From positions 1-9,355 of the forward strand of contig DAOVVL010000052.1 in assembly GCA_030637205.1 (NCBI GenBank): a stretch of 9,355 nucleotides of DNA, read 5' to 3'. The position numbers were made by a program, and so were the translations under genes. This DNA comes from Thalassospiraceae bacterium. Its GTDB lineage: Bacteria; Pseudomonadota; Alphaproteobacteria; Rhodospirillales; Magnetovibrionaceae. The notes below the pieces were generated by a model. That model saw only the letters and a program-made list of their open reading frames with translations. It did no database searches and was not told the DNA's origin. How positions within the stretch are numbered: position 1 is the stretch's first letter; every line of letters begins with the position of its first letter. Below are positions 1 to 8,142 of the stretch, piece after piece.

Positions 1-2
1 AT

Positions 3-1121
3 GAGCATGATGCGGCAGCACTTGGTGCTTCGCTGCTTCGCGAAATGGGCGATGATGACGCGGTGTTTTACAAGCTGATCGATCACCTGAGCGTTGGCGG
101 CAAACCGCCACGTATAAGCTCGCTGCCCGATCCCAAACCGTTGCATCTGGCGTTGGCACGTGCGGCCAAGCTTCGCCTGCCGACAGATGTCATCGAGTCT
201 AACCTTCCCGGCGTGCTGCGCGCTATCGCCATCAGCCCCAATGCATCGCCGGAGCTGAGGCTCGAAGCTGCTGAGCGTGCAGAGGTCGCGGGCGCACTGC
301 CCATTGATGCCCTGCGCCAGCTGTATGCGTCGATCCAGTTCACGAAGGAAGAGCTGGAAGACCCGTTAAATTCCAAGTCGCGTCGCACCGGCCCGATGAA
401 CAGATCGCTGTTGTACCGCGCATCGCTGATGCAAACGGTTCCGGCAGCCCAGGCCGAAGCATTGACCCGGGCGTTGGATCTGGCGCGCGCAGGCGGGCGT
501 TATGCGTCAACGGCTAGGGCTTTCCTGCCGGTGCTCACGCGTGTGCCGCCGTCCAAGGATCTGGCGTGGTTTGCCCCCGAAGCCATTCGCGCCTTTTTAA
601 TCACCGGGCGCCATGACGAAGCCAAGCCGTGGTTTGCGTTGCTCGAATCCAGCGCGGCGCTTGATGGCAAACTTGCCGATCAGCTGGGGGCTTTGATGCC
701 GGTGGCGCGTTTGTCTGGATATGAAGGCGCCGATGACTGGGACCTCACGGGTTTGGAAAAATGGTGGAACACGGTCAAGGTTGAAGACGGTGCGCGCGAA
801 CGCGCCGCATTGCTGGCGTCGGTGTTTGATGCCATTGGCGAAGTGGTGCCCGATCAGTTCTGGGTGCCGTTAATCGATGGCCCCGAACTGCAAACCGTGT
901 TGGCGCCGCATCCGGCGTTGTGGTTCCGTTTTGAAGCCGCATCATCGCGCGCCAATGTGGGCGAAACGGTATTGCTGGCGTTGGTGATTATGGGCGACGG
1001 TGGCCCGGGGCGCGCCGAACCGATTGTTCTGCACCGTTTGTTAAAAGGCCTGCGCACCGTTGGTCTGGAAGCCGAAGCCCGCGAAATGGCGTTGGAGGCT
1101 GTGGTCAGCGCCGGGCTTTAA
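3..1121 (+). CDS. Unrecognised alpha-helical protein, 5' end cut by window edge
   Basis: The reading frame is open from the left edge (first full codon at position 3) to a TAA at 1119-1121, giving 372 visible residues. An ATG lies at 45, but the 14 codons before it have the same Ala/Leu-rich helical character (EHDAAALGASLLRE), so the true start is probably outside the window. The visible protein is made of short amphipathic helices rich in Ala, Leu, Arg and Glu, with no clear membrane segment, signal peptide or catalytic motif; it resembles a helical-repeat solenoid, but I cannot assign a family. The coding signal is good: GC-rich third positions and no rival frame of similar quality. It ends 24 bases before xerD on the same strand, so the two could be co-transcribed. 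Function unknown. Confidence is high that it is a gene and low on any role. Confidence 0.8.
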   Translation, partial: EHDAAALGASLLREMGDDDAVFYKLIDHLSVGGKPPRISSLPDPKPLHLALARAAKLRLPTDVIESNLPGVLRAIAISPNASPELRLEAAERAEVAGALPIDALRQLYASIQFTKEELEDPLNSKSRRTGPMNRSLLYRASLMQTVPAAQAEALTRALDLARAGGRYASTARAFLPVLTRVPPSKDLAWFAPEAIRAFLITGRHDEAKPWFALLESSAALDGKLADQLGALMPVARLSGYEGADDWDLTGLEKWWNTVKVEDGARERAALLASVFDAIGEVVPDQFWVPLIDGPELQTVLAPHPALWFRFEAASSRANVGETVLLALVIMGDGGPGRAEPIVLHRLLKGLRTVGLEAEAREMALEAVVSAGL

Positions 1122-1145
1122 CCGGGTTTTAATAAGGGGGCAAGC

Positions 1146-2080
1146 ATGGCAAAGCGTAAAAGCCCATCTGAGCCGCTATCGCGACACGGGGAAAGCTTCC
1201 TTGAAATGATGGCGGCCGAACGCGGTGCGGCGGGCAATACCATCGAATCTTACGGTCGCGACCTTCTCGATTTTGCAGCCTTTGCAAAAACCAAAGGCCG
1301 CGCCATTGAAAAAGCTGACAGCCGGCTTATCAAACAATACCTCAGTCACTTGGCGTCGGTCGGGCTTTCGGCCAGAACGCAGGGCAGGCGGCTGTCATCC
1401 CTGCGCCAGTTTTTTCGCTTTTTGTACGCCGAACAAATACGCGCTGATGATCCCACCGCCGCCATTGACGGGCCGCGGCAAAACAAAAGCCTGCCCAAGT
1501 ATCTGGGCGAAGCGGAAGTTGAGCTGCTGATCGAAGCCGCCCACCGCCATACAGGCCCCGATGGGCTGCGTCTGGCGGCACTGATCGAAATGTTATATGC
1601 GACGGGCTTGCGCGTGACCGAGCTGGTGGGCCTGCCCATGGGCGCGCGTTCGCGCGATGGGCGCATCCTGACCGTGACCGGCAAGGGCGGCAAGGAACGC
1701 ATTGTGCCGATGTCCGAACCGGCGATGGATGCGCTGGATGCGTACCTGAAAGTGCGCGACGGGTTTTGGCGGGACGCGCTAAATCATCGAAAGCGGTGTT
1801 TCCATCGCGCGGCAAATCGGGCCACCTGACCCGCACGCGTTTTGGCCAGCTGTTAAAAGAACTGGCGCTGGAGGCGGGGATAGAGCCGACCCGCGTTTCG
1901 CCCCACGTTTTGCGCCATTCTTTTGCCAGCCATTTGCTGGCCCATGGGGCAGATCTCAGAACATTGCAGCAGATGCTTGGCCATTCCGATATTGCGACCA
2001 CCCAGATCTATACCCATGTGCTTGAAGAACGGCTCAAACAGCTGGTTTCCAGCGCCCACCCGCTGGCTGATCTGGACTGA
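1146..2080 (+). pseudogene. xerD: Tyrosine recombinase XerD, interrupted by an apparent -1 frameshift
   Basis: XerD pairs with XerC to resolve chromosome dimers at dif. The ATG at 1146 follows a good ribosome binding site (AAGGGGGC). The first frame encodes the SAM-like N-terminal core-binding domain (about residues 15-100) and the start of the catalytic domain, with the catalytic Arg in ATGLRVTEL (R156) and the hairpin Lys in TGKGGKERIVP (K180). After LKVRDGF (codon 207, 1764-1766) it drifts into an unrelated tail and stops at 1829. Family-like sequence resumes one frame away at 1766 as LAGRAKSSK and holds HVLRH, LGHSDIATTQIYTH and the nucleophile Tyr. Adding one T to the TTTT run at 1764-1767 gives a 311-residue protein, normal for XerD, with H254, R257, H280 and Y289. 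As written, the product would be 227 residues and lack four catalytic residues. No classic slippery heptamer fits the frame. A sequencing or assembly error is the likeliest cause; a real mutation is possible. XerD is preferred over XerC on overall resemblance and context. Confidence 0.88.
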
Positions 2081-2202
2081 GGCTTTGGCCTCAAAACATC
2101 AAAAAAAGGGTGATTTTCCGGCCCCTGTCCGATATGAATGGTGCTTGAAAAGGGATGAATACAAAGCTTTCAAAAAGCCTTCAACAAAGGGATACCAACC
2201 CC

Positions 2203-3180
2203 ATGAGTTTCACGATCAAAGATCAGGCCCCCGCCCGTCTGAACCGCTCGGAACTGGCTGTACCCGGTTCCAACCCGAAGTTTTTGCAAAAAGCCGCCGC
2301 CGGCCCTGCCGATGTGGTTTTTCTGGATCTCGAAGATGCGGTGGCGCCGTCCGATAAGGAGCAGGCCCGCAAAAACGTCATCGAAGCGGTCAACGATCTG
2401 GACTGGACGGGCAAGGCCATTTCGGTGCGCATCAACGGGCTTGATACGCATTACATGTATAAAGACGTTGTCGACGTGATTGAGCAGGCCGGCGACAAGC
2501 TGGACATGATCATGATCCCCAAGGTCGGCACCGCGGCGGATGTTTACGCGCTTGATATGCTGGTCAGCCAGATCGAACAGGCCAAGGGCTATAAAAAGAA
2601 AATCGGCTTCGAGCTGATTATCGAAACCGCACTTGGCATGGCCAACATTCATGAAATTGCATCGGCCAGCCCGCGAAACGAATCCCTGCACTTCGGTGTC
2701 GCCGATTACGCCGCCTCGACCAAGGCGCGCACCACCAACATCGGTGGACCCAATGCCGATTACGGCGTGTTGACCGATGATATTGAAGGTGAGGCGCGCG
2801 AGTATCACTGGGGTGATATGTGGCATTACGCCATTGCCCGTATGGTGGTTGCGGCCCGCGCCAACGGCCTGCGCCCGGTTGACGGGCCATTTGGCGATAT
2901 TGGCGACGCGGACGGCTACAAGGCACAGGCCATGCGCGCGGCCGTGCTGGGTTGTGAAGGCAAATGGGCCATTCACCCGACCCAGATCGATCAGGCCAAC
3001 GAACTGTTCAGCCCGTCCGAAGCCGAAGTGACCAAAGCCAAACGCATCATCGAAGCGATGGAACAGGCACAAAAAGAAGGCAAAGGCGCGGTTACGCTGG
3101 ATGGCCGCCTGATCGACATCGCGTCGATCAAACAGGCTGAAGTGATTGTTACAAAGGCTGAAAGCATCGTCGCTGGCTAA
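2203..3180 (+). CDS. mcl: L-malyl-CoA / beta-methylmalyl-CoA lyase (HpcH/HpaI, CitE-like family)
   Basis: This family cleaves malyl-CoA to acetyl-CoA plus glyoxylate, and beta-methylmalyl-CoA to propionyl-CoA plus glyoxylate. It serves the ethylmalonyl-CoA pathway, the serine cycle or related routes. The 325-residue protein is a TIM barrel of the family's usual length. Visible motifs are VFLDLEDAVAP (39-49), the CoA/substrate Arg in VRINGLDT (R76), MIPKVG (104-109), the Mg-binding Glu in LIIE (E141), the Mg-binding Asp in GVADYA (D168), PVDGPFGD (225-232), KWAIHP (254-259), and a C-terminal LDGRLIDIASIKQAE segment (from 299) typical of Mcl1. I chose the ATG at 2203 over 2155 because MSF-PAR-NR matches the family's N-terminus as I recall it, and AAGGGA lies about 11 bases upstream. 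The 2155 start would add 16 atypical residues behind a badly spaced site. accA follows 74 bases later. Malyl-CoA thioesterase (Mcl2) or plain CitE are alternatives but fit less well. Confidence 0.85.
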   Translation: MSFTIKDQAPARLNRSELAVPGSNPKFLQKAAAGPADVVFLDLEDAVAPSDKEQARKNVIEAVNDLDWTGKAISVRINGLDTHYMYKDVVDVIEQAGDKLDMIMIPKVGTAADVYALDMLVSQIEQAKGYKKKIGFELIIETALGMANIHEIASASPRNESLHFGVADYAASTKARTTNIGGPNADYGVLTDDIEGEAREYHWGDMWHYAIARMVVAARANGLRPVDGPFGDIGDADGYKAQAMRAAVLGCEGKWAIHPTQIDQANELFSPSEAEVTKAKRIIEAMEQAQKEGKGAVTLDGRLIDIASIKQAEVIVTKAESIVAG

Positions 3181-3254
3181 GGTGGCGCTTTTTCGGTTTA
3201 AACTGGACGCATCAACGTTCCGCACACGCGGGCATAACACGCTGGAAGACATGC

Positions 3255-4211
3255 ATGCTGCACTACCTCGACTTTGAAAAGTCTATCGCCGAGCTGGAAG
3301 GCAAGATCGAAGAGCTTCGCCACATTACAGGTAGCGGCGAAGTGAACATCGCGGAAGAAGTCACCAAGCTGCAAGCCAAGGTGGACAAGCAACTGCGCTC
3401 GCTCTACGCCAAACTCAGCCCGTGGCAGAAAACCCAGGTGGCGCGCCATCAGGACCGCCCCCACACGCTGGACTACATCCGCGAACTGATCGAAGACTTC
3501 ACACCGCTGGCCGGTGATCGCCTGTATGGCGAAGACGAAGCGGTGATCGGGGGCCTGGGGCGTTTTCGCGGCCGCTCGGTCATGGTGATCGGCATCGAAA
3601 AAGGCAACGACACCGAAGCGCGTGTGCGCCACAACTTTGGCATGGCGCGCCCCGAAGGGTATCGCAAGGCCCAACGCCTGATGAAAATGGCCGACCGTTT
3701 TAATCTGCCCGTGATTGCGTTAGTCGACACGCCCGGTGCCTTTCCCGGTGCCGACGCCGAAGCGCGCGGCCAGGCCGAAGCGATTGCAAGGTCTATCGAG
3801 GTCAGCTTTCAGATCCGCGTTCCGTTTGTTGCCATTGTGATCGGCGAAGGCGGGTCCGGCGGGGCGATTGCGCTGGCGTGCGCGAACCAGCTGTTGATGC
3901 TTGAACATTCCATCTATTCGGTGATCTCGCCCGAAGGCTGTGCATCTATTTTGTGGCGCGACGCAGAAAAGTCCAAGGACGCAGCCGAGGCGCTGCGGCT
4001 AACGTCTAAAGACCTATATGATCTGGGTGTGATCGATGCGGTGGTTCCCGAACCGCTGGGCGGTGCGCACCGCAACCCCGAAGCCATGTTCAAGGCGGTG
4101 GGGGCCGAAATTGAACACGCCATATCCTCCATGGACGGCCTGGACGGCGGCCAGCTGCGCGCCAAACGGCGCGAAAAGTTTATGGCGCTGGGCGACAAGG
4201 GGCTGTCGTAG
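3255..4211 (+). CDS. accA: Acetyl-CoA carboxylase carboxyltransferase, alpha subunit
   Basis: AccA with AccD forms the carboxyltransferase that moves CO2 from carboxybiotin to acetyl-CoA, making malonyl-CoA in the first committed step of fatty acid synthesis in the cytoplasm. The protein is 318 residues, the normal length. The start LDFEKSIAELEGKIEEL (5-21) is the standard AccA N-terminal helix. The crotonase-like core has RPHTLDYI (68-75), DRLYGEDEAVIGGLG (88-102), NFGMARPEGYRKA (127-139), LVDTPGAFPG (156-165), the oxyanion loop GEGGSGGA (197-204) and SPEGCASILW (225-234). The ATG at 3255 has GGAAG about six bases upstream; an overlapping ATG at 3251 is out of frame. It is 74 bases after mcl on the same strand with no convincing promoter between, so co-transcription is plausible. 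accD is not in the window. Confidence 0.97.
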   Translation: MLHYLDFEKSIAELEGKIEELRHITGSGEVNIAEEVTKLQAKVDKQLRSLYAKLSPWQKTQVARHQDRPHTLDYIRELIEDFTPLAGDRLYGEDEAVIGGLGRFRGRSVMVIGIEKGNDTEARVRHNFGMARPEGYRKAQRLMKMADRFNLPVIALVDTPGAFPGADAEARGQAEAIARSIEVSFQIRVPFVAIVIGEGGSGGAIALACANQLLMLEHSIYSVISPEGCASILWRDAEKSKDAAEALRLTSKDLYDLGVIDAVVPEPLGGAHRNPEAMFKAVGAEIEHAISSMDGLDGGQLRAKRREKFMALGDKGLS

Positions 4212-4223
4212 AAAACGAGGGCC

Positions 4224-4277
4224 TTGAAATTATCCATAATTTTCTAGTAGTTATACATAAGTAAAGCATGATATACT
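4224..4277 (+). promoter_or_regulatory. AT-rich candidate promoter/operator region for the cytochrome gene
   Basis: The 119-base gap between accA and the cytochrome gene is clearly AT-rich compared with the flanking genes. It contains TATACT at 4272-4277, a good -10 match, but the base run 17-18 upstream (TAGTTA/AGTTAT) is a poor -35, as expected if an activator is needed. A perfect 7-base inverted repeat, AAATTAT-CC-ATAATTT (4227-4242), lies upstream of it and could be an operator. No FNR box (TTGAT-N4-ATCAA) is present. A short CGTGC/GCACG stem (4284-4298) would lie at the very start of the transcript. These are suggestions from pattern only. Confidence 0.35.
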
Positions 4278-4330
4278 GACGCACGTGCCGCGCGCACGCC
4301 CCTGCAAATCTTTAAACGGGGAGTTGTCAG

Positions 4331-4861
4331 ATGAACAAATCCAAATGGACATTGCTTGGGGTTTTTGTTGTCGGTGCCATTTTCGGTGCGGCAATGCTGG
4401 GTTCCAGCCACGTTTTTCTCGATAAAACCGAAAGCCTGAGTTACTGCATCTCGTGTCACGAGATGGAAGATAACGTTTATCAGGAATACAAACAGACCAT
4501 CCATTTCTCCAACCGTACAGGCGTTAGGGTAAAGTGCGCCGACTGCCACCTTCCGAAAAACTGGTACGGTCGCATTTATGGAAAATTCAACGCCATGCAC
4601 CAGCTATATCACTGGGCGTGGGGGGATGTGGACACGGCTGAAAAGTTTGAAGCCAAACGTCTGGAAATGGCGGAAACGGTTTGGGCCGAACTGGAAACCA
4701 ACGGTTCACAGCCGTGCAAAAACTGCCATTCGTTTGAAGCCATGGACCCGCACAAGCAAAGCGAAGATGCGCGCGATTCGATGGAATTTGCCAAAGAAGA
4801 AGACATGAGCTGCATCGAGTGTCACAAAGGCATCGCCCACAAGCTGCCTGAGGGATACTAA
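4331..4861 (+). CDS. Membrane-anchored tetrahaem cytochrome c, NapC/NirT family
   Basis: NapC/NirT proteins take electrons from the membrane quinol pool and pass them to periplasmic reductases (nitrate, nitrite, TMAO and others). The 176-residue protein has an N-terminal uncleaved anchor (about residues 6-28) and four haem-binding CXXCH sites: CISCH (39-43), CADCH (69-73), CKNCH (129-133) and CIECH (161-165). Met45, directly after the first site (CHEM), matches the Met ligand of haem 1 in NapC/NrfH proteins. CHKGIAHKLP near the C-terminus (H170) is a family hallmark carrying a distal His ligand. The ATG has GGGGAG seven bases upstream. It is slightly shorter than typical NapC (about 200 residues). 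No napDAB, nirS, torA or nrfA gene is visible, so its electron acceptor cannot be named. Its stop lies 22 bases from the convergent secA stop, and I see no clear hairpin terminator between them. Confidence 0.93.
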   Translation: MNKSKWTLLGVFVVGAIFGAAMLGSSHVFLDKTESLSYCISCHEMEDNVYQEYKQTIHFSNRTGVRVKCADCHLPKNWYGRIYGKFNAMHQLYHWAWGDVDTAEKFEAKRLEMAETVWAELETNGSQPCKNCHSFEAMDPHKQSEDARDSMEFAKEEDMSCIECHKGIAHKLPEGY

Positions 4862-4883
4862 CGCGAATACGCCTGGCTTTTTA

Positions 4884-7646
<2,763 letters not shown>

Positions 7647-7710
7647 GGGATTGGGATGTCCTTAGGCGTTACAGGCTCTGGCGGGGTGAATCCCCACAGC
7701 AGAGAGGCAA

Positions 7711-7739
7711 GAAGTAGAGTTGCGCGCCCCGTCTGTCAA
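7711..7739 (-). promoter_or_regulatory. Probable secA promoter
   Basis: Read on the - strand, a perfect -35 box TTGACA (7739-7734) is followed after 17 bases by TACTTC (7716-7711), a weak -10 match, about 65 bases upstream of the secA ATG. The -35 identity, spacing and position support it; the poor -10 keeps confidence moderate. The resulting 5' leader would be about 58 nt. It includes a small GGGG/CCCC stem that I do not interpret. Confidence 0.5.
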
Positions 7740-7820
7740 CGCGGTGGGCGCATTTTCTGTGGTTTCCCGGCTAAATAGTTGCTTTTTAACAAGGCGGTAG
7801 AATTTTATTTCACCGAGGAT

Positions 7821-7850
7821 TTGACAATCCGACCCCCCACTGGTTATGAT
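7821..7850 (+). promoter_or_regulatory. Strong sigma-70 type promoter for the leader RNA and receiver gene
   Basis: A perfect -35 TTGACA (7821-7826), an 18-base spacer and TATGAT (7845-7850, five of six consensus bases) make this the best promoter in the window. The expected transcript start is near 7857. It lies about 290 bases upstream of the receiver-protein ATG, implying either an unusually long 5' leader or a separate small RNA. Confidence 0.7.
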
Positions 7851-7862
7851 GATTTATCCAAA

Positions 7863-7881
7863 AGGGGCACTAAGTGCCCCT
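7863..7881 (+). other. Perfect 8-bp hairpin at the predicted transcript start
   Basis: AGGGGCAC and GTGCCCCT form an uninterrupted GC-rich stem with a TAA loop, starting about six bases after the predicted start of transcription. On the + strand it is followed by AATTTAAG, so it is not a rightward terminator. Read leftward it is followed by TTTT, but no leftward gene ends here. A 5'-protecting stem of the leader RNA, or a DNA operator overlapping the start site, are both possible. Confidence 0.5.
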
Positions 7882-8096
7882 AATTTAAGGCTTATATCGT
7901 TCCGCATGCGCAACAAATGGCGAGTGGGATGGGCAAACAAGGCCTTGAATTGAAGGGTTCCAAGGCCGGGTCCGTTATATGTGTGAACCTGGACTTAAAG
8001 CCATCTTGAACCCAACAAATGCGAAGGCCACAAAGGTCCGCAAATTGCTCCTGAGGGAAGGGTCACCGCAAAGCGGTGGGCCTGCTCGTATTCATC

Positions 8097-8123
8097 AAGA
8101 CCGCCCACGAAGGGGGGGTCTTT
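8097..8123 (+). terminator. Terminator- or attenuator-like hairpin just before the receiver gene
   Basis: AAGACC (8097-8102) pairs with GGTCTT (8117-8122). After one G-G mismatch the inner CCC (8104-8106) pairs with GGG (8113-8115), with a loop of about six bases. The 3' arm runs into TCTTTAG, a short U tract, so termination would be weak. It ends eight bases before the AGGAG ribosome binding site. An alternative helix GTGGGC (8076-8081) with GCCCAC (8103-8108) would disrupt both this stem and H4 upstream, which is the usual layout of an attenuator. Termination itself is inference. Confidence 0.4.
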
Positions 8124-8142
8124 AGTGTTCAGGAGAAAATGC

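Larger units (their letters stand above)
7857..8123 (+). ncRNA. Candidate structured 5' leader or small RNA upstream of the receiver gene
   Basis: No convincing coding frame fills 7857-8123, but a series of hairpins can be drawn by eye. H1 is AGGGGCAC/GTGCCCCT (7863-7881, loop TAA). H2 has GGGTTC (7955-7960) pairing GAACCC (8008-8013), AAG/CTT continuing after a bulged C, and inside it GGGTCC (7968-7973) with GGACTT (7991-7996, two G-U pairs). H3 is TGCG/CGCA plus GGCC/GGTC (8020-8042). H4 is CACCGC-AAA-GCGGTG (8064-8078), extendable to 8060-8083 around a bulged G. H5 is the terminator-like stem 8097-8122. A near-consensus promoter sits just upstream. I do not recognise an RNA family: 6S, SRP, tmRNA, RNase P and the common riboswitch cores do not fit. 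It could be a cis-regulatory leader, an independent small RNA, or both. The start and end are inferred from the promoter and H5. Confidence 0.45.

Noticed and set aside
1..78. ATG at position 1 as a gene start
   Set aside because: That frame stops after about 25 codons, while the neighbouring frame continues as the long helical protein through to 1121.
1761..1768. Programmed -1 ribosomal frameshift in xerD at GGGTTTTGG
   Set aside because: In the zero frame the codons are GGG TTT TGG, so no X-XXY-YYZ heptamer fits, slippage of TTT to GTT pairs poorly, and XerD is not known to use frameshifting. A lost T explains it more simply.
1342..2001. Long - strand open frame antisense to xerD
   Set aside because: Low-complexity Arg/Ser/Pro-rich translation typical of a shadow frame; the + strand encodes clear recombinase motifs.
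2079..2092. GAGGC-TTTG-GCCTC hairpin overlapping the xerD stop as a terminator
   Set aside because: The 5-bp stem is followed by AAAACATC on the + strand, with no T tract, so it is not a convincing rightward terminator; no leftward gene needs one here.
2155..2202. Upstream ATG at 2155 as the start of the malyl-CoA lyase
   Set aside because: The AAGGG directly touches the ATG, the 16 extra residues are not family-like, and the ATG at 2203 gives the expected N-terminus.
3170..3196. CGCT...GGCG stem followed by TTTTT after mcl
   Set aside because: Only four pairs including a wobble with a long loop; too weak to call a terminator, and accA may be co-transcribed.
2170..3252. Long - strand open frame (360 codons) antisense to mcl
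   Set aside because: It mirrors the lyase gene codon by codon, has no recognisable domain, and arises from codon bias in the real + strand gene.
4862..4883. Bidirectional terminator between the cytochrome gene and secA
   Set aside because: The 22-base gap offers only 3-bp stems (GCG/CGC, GCC/GGC) before CTTTTT; no supportable hairpin.
7927..8083. Cyclic-di-GMP (GEMM) riboswitch, suggested by GGGCAAAC at 7931 and CGCAAAGC at 8068
   Set aside because: The two motifs must be close together and flank specific stems; here they are about 130 bases apart, and CGCAAAGC is simply the loop of a perfect hairpin.
7857..8123. Known housekeeping RNA (6S, SRP RNA, tmRNA, RNase P RNA)
   Set aside because: The SRP GGTCAGG...GGAAGGAAGC core, the tmRNA tag-coding segment, RNase P conserved boxes and a long 6S-like bubble helix were looked for and not seen.
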